Under the pieces are notes generated by a model that worked only from the letters and a program-made list of their open reading frames with translations, had not been told where the DNA came from and searched no databases. This document shows, piece after piece, positions 1 through 5,510 of a stretch of DNA of 11,890 nt (the first letter of the stretch is position 1; each line of letters opens with the position of its first letter). Both the position numbers and the translations under genes were made by a program. The stretch comes from Alphaproteobacteria bacterium (lineage in GTDB: Bacteria; Pseudomonadota; Alphaproteobacteria; Rhodobacterales; Rhodobacteraceae): the NCBI GenBank assembly GCA_030428025.1, contig JAUIBJ010000041.1:1-11890 (forward strand), read 5' to 3'.

Positions 1-363
1 GACTGGACCGCGTCGCCCGGCTATCGGGCGGGGATTTTGGCCCGTCTGGGGTTCGAGGCCCGGGACGACAGCCTGGGCGAGGTTCAGAGATACGGCAACG
101 GCTCGTCCTTTCAGGCCGACGCGGCCACGGCGGAAGACCTGCGCACCACGAACCGCTGGCGCGAGATGGAGGACGATCCGGAATACCGAATCGTCCTGTG
201 GCTGGCCGCGCAGGACGCGAGCCTGCGGGCGAAGCTGGCGAAGGTCTTCCCCGAAGATGCCGCCTTTCTGGCCACATTGGATGCAACCGCGTCTGACCCC
301 ACAATCCGAGACAAGACACCCGCGCAGCCCCCTGCGCCCCCGCCAATTCCGAGGAGGCACTGA
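1..363 (+). CDS. C-terminal part of an unassigned protein upstream of sdhB (5' truncated by window)
   Basis: The reading frame is open from base 1 (D-W-T-A-S-P-G-Y...) to a TGA at 361-363, so the real start lies outside the window; a TTG at 37 is only an internal codon. About 120 residues are visible. The body has charged and aromatic stretches (RYGNGSSFQ, TTNRWREMEDDPEYR), and the tail is proline-rich (PAQPPAPPPIPRR) and probably disordered. There is no signal peptide or membrane segment in the visible part. The stop is 1 nt before the sdhB ATG, and the sdhB Shine-Dalgarno lies inside this gene's last codons, so the two are co-transcribed and probably translationally coupled. By analogy with other Rhodobacteraceae sdh operons, sdhA may lie further upstream. 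The visible part faintly recalls the C-terminus of sulfotransferase-like proteins, but that is an impression only. That it is a real gene is fairly sure; its function is unknown. Confidence 0.7.
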   Translation, partial: DWTASPGYRAGILARLGFEARDDSLGEVQRYGNGSSFQADAATAEDLRTTNRWREMEDDPEYRIVLWLAAQDASLRAKLAKVFPEDAAFLATLDATASDPTIRDKTPAQPPAPPPIPRRH

Positions 364-364
364 G

Positions 365-1144
365 ATGGTCCAACTGACACTGCCGAAGAATTCCCGCATC
401 CGGACCGGCAAGACCTGGCCCAAGCCCGACGGGGCAAAGAACGTGCGGAAGTTCCAGATCTATCGCTGGAACCCCGATGACGGGCAGAATCCGAGGGTCG
501 ATACCTATTTCGTCGATATGGACAGCTGCGGCCCGATGGTTCTGGACGCGCTGATCAAGATCAAGAACGAGATCGACCCGACGCTGACCTTCCGCCGCTC
601 CTGCCGCGAGGGCATCTGCGGCTCCTGCGCGATGAATATCGACGGGATCAACACGCTGGCCTGCATCTACGGCATGGACGAGATCAAGGGCGACGTGAAG
701 ATCTATCCTTTGCCGCACATGCCCGTCGTGAAGGACCTGATCCCGGACCTGACGCATTTCTATGCCCAGCATGCCTCGATCATGCCGTGGCTGGAGACCA
801 AGACCAACGCCCCGGGCAAGGAATGGAAGCAGTCGATCGAGGACCGCGAGAAGCTCGACGGGCTTTATGAATGCGTGATGTGCGCGTCCTGCTCGACCGC
901 CTGCCCCAGCTACTGGTGGAATGGCGACAAGTATCTGGGCCCGGCCGCGCTTCTGCACGCCTATCGCTGGATCATCGACAGCCGCGACGAGGCGACGGGC
1001 GAGCGTTTGGACGATCTGGAAGACCCCTTCAAGCTCTACCGCTGCCACACGATCATGAACTGCGCCAAGACCTGCCCCAAGGGGCTGAACCCCGCCAAGG
1101 CGATTGCCGAGATCAAGAAAATGATGCTGGACCGGGTGGTCTGA
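365..1144 (+). CDS. sdhB: Succinate dehydrogenase iron-sulfur subunit
   Basis: This 259-aa protein is the iron-sulfur subunit of succinate dehydrogenase (complex II). It carries electrons from the SdhA flavin to ubiquinone at the SdhC/SdhD membrane anchor on the cytoplasmic face of the inner membrane. All cluster ligands are visible. [2Fe-2S]: Cys80, Cys85, Cys88 and Cys100 (in SCREGICGSCAMNIDG and downstream). [4Fe-4S]: Cys170, Cys173, Cys176 and Cys237. [3Fe-4S]: Cys180, Cys227 and Cys233. This spacing matches E. coli SdhB (149/152/155/216 and 159/206/212). Length is normal for alphaproteobacteria. The start at 365 is chosen because GAGGAGG (351-357) lies 7 nt upstream and the protein then begins at a family-typical point; the frame is open further upstream, but that overlaps the preceding gene. 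No clear terminator follows: there is only a 6-bp hairpin (1165-1170/1177-1182) without a T-run. Confidence 0.98.
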   Translation: MVQLTLPKNSRIRTGKTWPKPDGAKNVRKFQIYRWNPDDGQNPRVDTYFVDMDSCGPMVLDALIKIKNEIDPTLTFRRSCREGICGSCAMNIDGINTLACIYGMDEIKGDVKIYPLPHMPVVKDLIPDLTHFYAQHASIMPWLETKTNAPGKEWKQSIEDREKLDGLYECVMCASCSTACPSYWWNGDKYLGPAALLHAYRWIIDSRDEATGERLDDLEDPFKLYRCHTIMNCAKTCPKGLNPAKAIAEIKKMMLDRVV

Positions 1145-1250
1145 CTGCGCGTCTGTTCGCTTGCGCCGTGGCTGGACACGGCTCGCGATAGGTGCAATCC
1201 ACGGTCTGTGTTAGCCTGAGGCGCACCGTTGTCCTGCGAAAGGCGCGCCC

Positions 1251-1385
1251 ATGCCCCGCGACCCAATGCTGCTTGTCGGCACCACCAAGGGCCTGGTTGC
1301 CTCGGTGGACGAGGGCGAAAGCTGGGCCGAGATCGCCCGCCACCTGCCGACGGTCCTGTCGGTGGAGGTGCTGGCGCGGGCGTGA
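1251..1385 (+). pseudogene. Internally deleted remnant of a BNR/YVTN-type beta-propeller (exo-alpha-sialidase-like) gene
   Basis: The frame ATG 1251 to TGA 1385 encodes only 44 residues. The first part (MPRDPMLLVGTTKGLV) looks like the N-terminus of WD40/YVTN/BNR-repeat 'glycosyl hydrolase-like' proteins, which often begin with L-L-V-G-T-x-K-G-L. It runs straight into VDEGESWAEIARHLPTVLSV, which resembles the last repeat and C-terminus of the same family (S-x-D-G-G-x-S-W ... LP-x-x-x-S-V). Intact members are roughly 300-370 aa, so about 300 residues would be missing, with the junction near codons 16-19 and in frame. The stop lies 6 nt from the converging exporter stop at 1392. Family assignment is from memory of the motifs. 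A genuine short protein is possible but less likely, since no single 44-aa fold would need both ends. I see no good Shine-Dalgarno before the ATG. Confidence 0.6.
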
Positions 1386-1391
1386 CGGCTG

Positions 1392-2270
1392 TCACGAGCG
1401 CCCGGTAAGGATCAGCGCCACGCCGCTGAGGACGATCGCGCCGCCAATGATCACCGGCGGGCTCAGGCTTTCGCCCAGAAAGACGAGGCCGCCCAAAACC
1501 GAGAAGAGCGGCAGCAGCAAAAGAAAGGGGGCGACCCGGCCCACCGGGTTGCGCCGGATGAGTGTGTACCAGATGCCATAGCCGAGCGCAGTCATCACCA
1601 GCCCGAGATAAAGCACCGCCCCCCAGACCACTGGCCCCGCGCCTTGCAGCGCCTGCCAGTGGCCGGTCTCGAAGACAAGCGACATCACGAAAAGCTGTGG
1701 CGCCGCCATGACTGCGACCCAGGCCGTCACCGTCAGCCCGTCGATATCTTCCAGCCGGCGGATCATGACCTGGCCCACCGCCCAGGTGGCCGCGCCCCCC
1801 ACCACCAGCAGTACCGCACCCCATTGCGCGGCCACGCGCGGCTCTCCGGCGATCAGGTAGACGCCCACGAAGGCCAGCCCGATGCCGGCCCAGCGGCGGG
1901 GCCCTGTCGGCTCTTTCAGAAGAAGAGCACCGAGCAGGGTGAGGAACGGCACCTCGAGTTGCACCACCAGGGCGGCCACCGAGGCGTCGAGTTGCTTGAG
2001 TCCGGTATAGGTCAGGCTGTACTGGACCGCGGCCGAAATGAAGGCGATGGCGAAGAGCATCCCCAGATGGGCGCGCGGAAGGCGCACGAACCAGACAAGC
2101 GCCGCGGCAGTGACGGAAAACCGCAGGGCCATCAGAAGGATCGGCGGGAAATGCGCGATCGCCGCCTTGGCGAAGACCAGCCCCATGCCCCAGGTCAGCG
2201 CCACCGCCACGCCGAGGCAGATGTCGATCGCGCCGAGACGGGCGGGCAGGGGGGCTGCGGGCGGTTGCAT
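1392..2270 (-). CDS. EamA/DMT-superfamily transporter (10 TM exporter)
   Basis: This 292-aa integral inner-membrane protein has ten hydrophobic segments arranged as two EamA repeats of five helices. It opens with IDICLGVAVALTWGMGLVFAK and ends with PPVIIGGAIVLSGVALIL. The family includes exporters of amino acids and other small metabolites (E. coli EamA, RhtA, YedA); the substrate here cannot be read from sequence. Diagnostic features are the G-x-x-F/x-K-A motif after helix 1, the L-x-x-L-D-A-S-V-A-A-L segment opening helix 4, and ALGYGIWYTLIRRNPVGRVAPF in helices 8-9. The frame is open to 2396, but the extra 42 residues are not family-like (cysteine, proline and glycine rich), so I start at 2270 (MQPPAAPLPARLG), although no strong Shine-Dalgarno precedes it. 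It is transcribed away from the 2417 gene and converges on the 1251-1385 remnant. Confidence 0.9.
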   Translation of the reverse strand: MQPPAAPLPARLGAIDICLGVAVALTWGMGLVFAKAAIAHFPPILLMALRFSVTAAALVWFVRLPRAHLGMLFAIAFISAAVQYSLTYTGLKQLDASVAALVVQLEVPFLTLLGALLLKEPTGPRRWAGIGLAFVGVYLIAGEPRVAAQWGAVLLVVGGAATWAVGQVMIRRLEDIDGLTVTAWVAVMAAPQLFVMSLVFETGHWQALQGAGPVVWGAVLYLGLVMTALGYGIWYTLIRRNPVGRVAPFLLLLPLFSVLGGLVFLGESLSPPVIIGGAIVLSGVALILTGRS

Positions 2271-2323
2271 CCCGCGATAGAAGCAGGGCCTTGCGCCGAA
2301 ATCTGGTCTGTCCGCGACCCAAT

Positions 2324-2341
2324 CGGGGCCGTTTTGCCCCG
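2324..2341. repeat. 6-bp inverted repeat in the divergent intergenic region
   Basis: CGGGGC (2324-2329) and GCCCCG (2336-2341) form a perfect inverted repeat around a 6-nt loop, CGTTTT. It sits between the exporter (start 2270, minus strand) and the small membrane gene (start 2417, plus strand). It could be a hairpin in the exporter leader or an operator. It is short enough to occur by chance in GC-rich DNA. Confidence 0.35.
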
Positions 2342-2352
2342 GCCCGCCGCAG

Positions 2353-2381
2353 TTGACTTTCTGTGCGCCGGGCGTTGCAAA
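2353..2381 (+). promoter_or_regulatory. Candidate sigma-70-type promoter for the 2417 gene
   Basis: TTGACT (2353-2358) matches the -35 consensus at five of six positions. A 17-nt spacer follows, then TGCAAA (2376-2381) as a weak -10 element. A start near 2388 would give a leader of about 30 nt to the ATG at 2417. The -10 element is poor, so this is tentative. Confidence 0.35.
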
Positions 2382-2416
2382 GGGCAGACAGGCCAAACCC
2401 CCGCCAGAGGCCCTCC

Positions 2417-2620
2417 ATGATCATCATTGCCGGGTTCATCCTTGCCTTCGTGCTGATCCTGATCTTTTCCAACCGCTCCACGCGCGACTGTCGCTGGCGG
2501 GCGGAGCGGTCGGGCGACCGTGATGGGCAGCGGAAATACCGCTGTGCCACCTGCGGGGCGGTGGCCTTTACCGAGACTGGCAAGCCGCCGCGCGTCTGTC
2601 TGGCGGGCGAGGGGCGGTGA
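2417..2620 (+). CDS. Small membrane-anchored four-cysteine (zinc-ribbon-like) protein
   Basis: This is a 67-aa protein. Residues 1-18 (MIIIAGFILAFVLILIFS) form one uncleaved membrane helix, followed by a basic cytoplasmic tail. Four cysteines are present: Cys25 (DCRW), Cys43 and Cys46 (CATCG) and Cys61 (PPRVC). Together they could bind one zinc as a small ribbon. AGAGG (2406-2410) precedes the ATG by 6 nt and supports this start over the upstream in-frame codons, which would add non-hydrophobic residues. It resembles short hypothetical proteins I recall from Rhodobacteraceae ending in C-x-x-C-G-A-x-x-x-T-x-T-G-K-P-P-x-x-C. No function is known to me. The next gene starts 76 nt downstream on the same strand and may share the transcript. 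Confidence 0.75.
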   Translation: MIIIAGFILAFVLILIFSNRSTRDCRWRAERSGDRDGQRKYRCATCGAVAFTETGKPPRVCLAGEGR

Positions 2621-2696
2621 GGTAGAAAAACCCCTTTCGCCGGGCGGCTTTTCCGGTCAGGTTGCCCCGCATAACTGCCCGCGGGAGATCGAAAAG

Positions 2697-3542
2697 ATGA
2701 CCATGACCCCCAGCGATGCCGCCGCCCGCCGTGCCGTCCGGCCGGTCATCTGCTATCCGACCGAGACATTGCCCGCGCCCGACCTCGCGCTTTATCGACG
2801 AGCCCGCGACGGCGCCCGGAAAGTGGCCGAGGTGACGGTCGCCCCGCGCGAGGCGGCCACCTTTCGCGCGGATGCGGGCCAGTTCTTTCGCATCACCAGC
2901 GTCGAGGGGCCGCAGGTGGGTGATCTGAACCTCTGGAATTCGCGGGATCTGTCCGAGCGGTTCTATTCAGGCAAGACCCGGGCGCTGCATGGCACCCACC
3001 TGACCGAAGGGGAACGGATGTGGTCGTCCTTCCCGCATTTGCGGCCGATGGCCACCATCGTCGCCGATACGCTCTCCTGGTACGGGATCGACGATTATGG
3101 CGGTTCCGTCCATGACGTGATCGGCACGCGATGTGATCCCTATACGGGCAATCTGCTGTCCGGCACGCAGTATCATCATTGCTGCCACTCCAACCTGACG
3201 CGGGCGCTGGCCGACGAACTGGGCGTTAGCGCGGCCGGGGCCGAGCCCCATGTGCACGACGTGCTCAACGTCTTCATGTGCACGGGCTTCACCCGCGACA
3301 CGGGGCAGTATTTCATGAAGGCAAGCCCGGTGCGGCCCGGCGACCATCTGGAATTCTTCGCCGAGATCGACCTGCTGGGTGCGCTCAGCGCCTGCCCGGG
3401 CGGCGATTGTTCGGACGAACATTCCAGCGACACGGCGGCCTGCTACCCGCTGCTGGTTGAGGTATTTGCGCCCGAACCGGGTGCGCTGGACGGGTGGGAA
3501 AGCCCGCCCGTGAACGGCTATGACCGCAGCCACGGGCGATAG
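2697..3542 (+). CDS. DUF1989 / urea carboxylase-associated family protein
   Basis: This 281-aa soluble protein belongs to the DUF1989 ('urea carboxylase-associated') family. Family-typical segments are VGDLNLWNSRDLSERFYSGK (residues 74-93), HDVIGTRCDPYTG (139-151), YHHCCHSNLTRAL (159-171) and SACPGGDCS (231-239). His139, Cys146, His160/161, Cys162/163 and His164 form a conserved His/Cys cluster that could bind metal. Known members include the carboxyguanidine deiminase subunits CgdA/CgdB, but no guanidine or urea carboxylase, transporter or ykkC riboswitch is visible nearby, so that function should not be carried over. The start at 2697 follows GGGAG (2683-2687) at 9 nt; an ATG two codons on (2703) is the alternative. 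The frame stays open upstream, but the added residues overlap the previous gene and look non-coding. Its 3' end overlaps the start of the GNAT pseudogene by 23 nt. Confidence 0.9.
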   Translation: MTMTPSDAAARRAVRPVICYPTETLPAPDLALYRRARDGARKVAEVTVAPREAATFRADAGQFFRITSVEGPQVGDLNLWNSRDLSERFYSGKTRALHGTHLTEGERMWSSFPHLRPMATIVADTLSWYGIDDYGGSVHDVIGTRCDPYTGNLLSGTQYHHCCHSNLTRALADELGVSAAGAEPHVHDVLNVFMCTGFTRDTGQYFMKASPVRPGDHLEFFAEIDLLGALSACPGGDCSDEHSSDTAACYPLLVEVFAPEPGALDGWESPPVNGYDRSHGR

Positions 3543-3965
3543 GGGCGCGATCCGTCCGGCGTCCGGGCGGGACGAGGCCGCGGTCCGGTCCTGTGCCGAG
3601 GAGGCTAAGGCCCCTACGCAGCGGCGATCGCCCGCCCCGATGCTGGCCGATATTGCGGGCCAGATCGCGCAAGGCGCGGTACATATGTCGGAAGATGTGG
3701 CTGTAATACTGCTTGGCTTCACCGTCTTCTTCCCGCGCGGTGGCTTGCTTCTTCCCGCGCGGTGGCTTGGCCGGGGGTCGGCAAGGGGCTGATCGCGTTC
3801 TGCGAGGCGGTGGCGCGGCGGCGGGGTTTGGCGTCGGTCCGGCTCTACGTCAACGAAAAGATGATCGCCAATCTCTCGATCTATCCGCATCTGGCTTATG
3901 TCGAGACTGAGCGGCGCAGGGAGGTCGGATTTGATCGGGTCTACTTCGAGAAGCGGCTAACGTAG
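3520..3965 (+). pseudogene. Frameshifted GNAT-family N-acetyltransferase
   Basis: Two frames together give one GNAT domain. Frame 1 from ATG 3520 holds the N-terminal part (IRPASGRDEAAVRSCAEEA, PAPMLADIAGQIAQGAVHM, LLGFTVFFPRGG). Another frame, running to TAG 3963-3965, holds motif A (GVGKGLIAF, acetyl-CoA pyrophosphate loop) and motif B (LYVNEKMIANLSIYPHLAYV), ending FDRVYFEKRLT. The frame-1 product stops at 3790-3792 without the acetyl-CoA site. The break lies at a perfect 22-bp tandem duplication (3726-3769). Removing one copy does not restore the correct frame, and the beta4/loop residues expected between FFPRGG and GVGKG are too few, so a deletion must also have occurred. Further up, frame 0 at about 3612-3638 reads PYAAAIARP where frame 1 reads PTQRRSPAP, suggesting two more compensating indels. 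The gene overlaps the DUF1989 end by 23 nt, as in a translationally coupled pair. Confidence 0.8.
3726..3769. repeat. Perfect 22-bp tandem direct duplication
   Basis: Bases 3726-3747 (beginning CTTCTTCCCGCG, ending GGTGGCTTG) are repeated without mismatch at 3748-3769, with no spacer. The unit length is not a multiple of three, so the duplication shifts the frame of the GNAT gene that contains it. It looks like a slippage event. Confidence 0.95.
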
Positions 3966-4015
3966 GGATCGGATGGAGTACATGGGCCCTGGCATTTCCG
4001 GAGTTCTCGAAGTTC

Positions 4016-4049
4016 CGGGTAAGAAAAAGCGCATCTTCTTACCCGTTTT
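4016..4049 (+). terminator. Rho-independent terminator of the 2417-3965 plus-strand unit
   Basis: CGGGTAAGAA (4016-4025) and TTCTTACCCG (4036-4045) form a perfect 10-bp stem with a 10-nt loop, followed at once by TTTT (4046-4049). It lies 50 nt after the GNAT pseudogene stop. A second pairing, CCGGA (3998-4002) with TCCGG (4014-4018), overlaps the left arm and would compete with it. Confidence 0.8.
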
Positions 4050-4070
4050 CCGCGCGCAAAAGGCGCGCGG
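4050..4070. repeat. 8-bp GC-rich hairpin adjacent to the terminator
   Basis: CCGCGCGC (4050-4057) and GCGCGCGG (4063-4070) form a perfect inverted repeat with a 5-nt loop, AAAAG. It directly abuts the T-run of the plus-strand terminator. It may strengthen termination or protect 3' ends; it has no T-run of its own. Confidence 0.6.
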
Positions 4071-4118
4071 CGGCCGTCTTGCCTTGTTCGCAACTGGCCG
4101 CTGGAGGCAGGGTTTTCC

Positions 4119-4148
4119 AAAACGAAAAGCCCCGCCGGACGGCGGGGC
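4119..4148 (-). terminator. Rho-independent terminator of rpmJ
   Basis: GCCCCGCC (4129-4136) and GGCGGGGC (4141-4148) pair over a GGAC tetraloop. On the minus strand the stem is followed by TTTTCGTTTT (4128 down to 4119). It lies 28 nt past the rpmJ stop. Stem and tail are nearly the same as the clpB terminator at 11386-11420. Confidence 0.88.
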
Positions 4149-4176
4149 AATTCCGGATTGCGGTTGCCAAAAGGCC

Positions 4177-4302
4177 TCAGCCCTGGCGAGCCTTGAACCG
4201 TTTCTGGGTCTTGTTGATCACGTAGACGCGGCCTTTGCGGCGCACGACTCGGCAATCGCGGTGGCGGTTCTTCAGGGACCGCAGCGAGTTCTTGACCTTC
4301 AT
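4177..4302 (-). CDS. rpmJ: 50S ribosomal protein L36
   Basis: This 41-aa basic protein begins MKVKNSLRSLKNRHRDC and ends YVINKTQKRFKARQG. That is the longer alphaproteobacterial form of L36, a small 23S rRNA-binding protein of the large subunit. The classical L36 zinc ligands (C-x2-C ... C-x4-H) are absent except for a single Cys17, so this is the cysteine-poor, zinc-independent type (a 'C-minus' L36). AAAGGAG lies 7 nt upstream of the ATG (4310-4316, complementary strand). It is the only gene between tRNA-Val (76 nt upstream, same strand) and the terminator at 4119-4148, so it is probably read from the tRNA promoter. The length and sequence leave little doubt about identity. Confidence 0.97.
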   Translation of the reverse strand: MKVKNSLRSLKNRHRDCRVVRRKGRVYVINKTQKRFKARQG

Positions 4303-4377
4303 CGGTCGTCTCCTTTGTCGCGGCGCCGGCCAGCGCCTGTGTTGCGGGTGCCTCTTCCGAAGACGAGGCAGCGAATA

Positions 4378-4452
4378 TGGTGGGCGATACTAGGATCGAA
4401 CTAGTGACCCCTTCGATGTCAACGAAGTGCTCTACCGCTGAGCTAATCGCCC
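4378..4452 (-). tRNA. tRNA-Val (GAC)
   Basis: Read on the minus strand, the 75 nt fold as a full cloverleaf: acceptor GGGCGAT/ATCGCCC, D stem GCTC/GAGC, anticodon stem CTTCG/CGAAG with loop TTGACAT, a GGGTC variable region, T stem ACTAG/CTAGT with loop TTCGATC, discriminator A and an encoded CCA (4380-4378). The anticodon GAC reads GUC/GUU-type valine codons. All stems are perfectly paired. The sequence 3' of the CCA leads into rpmJ and contains a TGCCTC/GAGGCA hairpin (4349-4354/4365-4370), which may mark a processing site. Confidence 0.97.
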
Positions 4453-4470
4453 GTATCACCGTTCGCGCCT

Positions 4471-4512
4471 CTCACCCCAATGAAATGGGGCGCGGAGAAC
4501 CGCGCCGGTGAG
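4471..4512 (-). other. Leader that can fold as a three-way junction, between promoter and tRNA-Val
   Basis: An outer stem CTCACC (4471-4476)/GGTGAG (4507-4512) encloses two adjacent hairpins with no unpaired bases between them: CCA/TGG with a 6-nt loop (4477-4488) and GGCGCGG/CCGCGCC with loop AGAA (4489-4506). Alternatively CCCCA (4475-4479) pairs with TGGGG (4486-4490), breaking the outer stem. It begins 18 nt upstream of the mature tRNA. It may be only a 5' leader removed by RNase P. Confidence 0.45.
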
Positions 4513-4517
4513 GGCGG

Positions 4518-4546
4518 TCTATAAAAGGTATCTGATACGGGATCAA
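4518..4546 (-). promoter_or_regulatory. Sigma-70-type promoter for tRNA-Val/rpmJ
   Basis: On the minus strand TTGATC (4546-4541) is followed by a 17-nt spacer and TATAGA (4523-4518). Transcription would start near 4511, giving a leader of about 58 nt before the tRNA 5' end. Both hexamers are good matches with optimal spacing, and the position fits a stable-RNA gene. Confidence 0.7.
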
Positions 4547-4598
4547 GGGCTTTTAGAAGCGCAATTTCGGTCTATTATACACGCAACCAGGAGGGGCA

Positions 4599-5462
4599 AT
4601 GCCGCAGCACGCCTTCAACATCTCTCTTCCCGTTCGGCGCGACACCTCGGTGATCTTCGCATCGCCCCATAGCGGGCGGGACTATCCGCCTGATTTCCTG
4701 CGGCAATCGGGACTGGACGAACTGGCCATCCGCAGTTCCGAAGACGCCTTCGTGGACGAGCTTTTCAGCCCTGCCCTCAGACATGGCGCACCGCTTCTGA
4801 GCGCCTCCGTGCCCCGGGCCTATATCGACCTCAACCGCAGTGCCGACGAGCTCGATCCGGCGGTGATCGAGGGGGTGCGCAAGCCGTCGCACAATCCTCG
4901 GGTGGCCTCGGGTCTGGGTGTCGTGCCGAGGGTCGTGGCCAACGGTCAGGCGATCTATTCCGGCAAGATCAGCCGGGAAGAGGCCGAGCGGCGAATCGAG
5001 ACCTGCTGGCGGCCCTACCACGCCGCCTTGCGCGGACTGCTGCAGGAGACGCACGGGCTGTTCGGACGGGCCATCCTGATCGACTGCCATTCGATGCCGC
5101 ATGAGGCGATGGATTCGGTGGCCCGTTCCGGCCTGCGGCGCCCGGATGTGGTGCTTGGCGACCGGTTCGGCGCGGCGGCGCATGGCTGGATCGTCGATCT
5201 GGTCGAAGAGGCGTTCCGCCACGCCGGGCTTGTGGTCACCCGCAACACGCCCTTTGCCGGGGCCTATGTTACCCAGTGCTATGGGCGGCCGTCGACCGGC
5301 TATCACGCGCTTCAGGTCGAGATCGACCGCGCGCTCTATATGGACGAGCGCGCGATCCGGCCCAATGCGCGATTCGAGTCCTTCCGGCGGCTTCTGGAAG
5401 GGGTGATCGCCGATATCGCCCATATCGGCCGCCCGGCGGAGAAGCCGCTCGCAGCCGAATAG
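4599..5462 (+). CDS. N-formylglutamate amidohydrolase family protein
   Basis: This 287-aa soluble protein belongs to the FGase family (N-formylglutamate amidohydrolase, HutG type). These enzymes hydrolyse N-formyl-L-glutamate to formate and glutamate, the last step of one bacterial histidine-degradation route. Characteristic segments are VIFASPHSGRDYPPDF (residues 18-33), AYIDLNRSADELDP (74-87) and LIDCHSMPHEA (160-170). His24, Asp162 and His164 are likely zinc or catalytic residues by family analogy. Length is typical. AGGAGGGG (4589-4596) ends 2 nt before the ATG, with its core at normal spacing. A TATTAT at 4573-4578 may be a -10 element, but no good -35 is seen. No hut genes lie nearby, so the true substrate could be another N-formyl or N-acyl amino acid. 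The gene converges on dinB across a 48-nt gap that holds a weak GGGGGC/GCCCCC inverted repeat. Confidence 0.88.
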   Translation: MPQHAFNISLPVRRDTSVIFASPHSGRDYPPDFLRQSGLDELAIRSSEDAFVDELFSPALRHGAPLLSASVPRAYIDLNRSADELDPAVIEGVRKPSHNPRVASGLGVVPRVVANGQAIYSGKISREEAERRIETCWRPYHAALRGLLQETHGLFGRAILIDCHSMPHEAMDSVARSGLRRPDVVLGDRFGAAAHGWIVDLVEEAFRHAGLVVTRNTPFAGAYVTQCYGRPSTGYHALQVEIDRALYMDERAIRPNARFESFRRLLEGVIADIAHIGRPAEKPLAAE

Positions 5463-5510
5463 GGGGGCTAGGGCAGGGCCCGGCCGCCCCCAAGTCGCAA
5501 TGCGCGCCGC

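Noticed and set aside
1036..2583. Long minus-strand open frame (515 codons)
   Set aside because: It overlaps sdhB and the exporter in another frame and gives Arg/Gly/Pro/Ala-rich, non-family sequence; it is a GC-rich shadow frame.
3726..3769. Two-copy direct repeat as a CRISPR or IS target duplication
   Set aside because: Copies are contiguous with no spacer and lie within a coding region; simple tandem slippage explains them.
3973..4404. Plus-strand frame across the hairpin block, rpmJ and tRNA-Val
   Set aside because: It runs through two terminators, antisense rpmJ and a tRNA; it cannot be a real gene.
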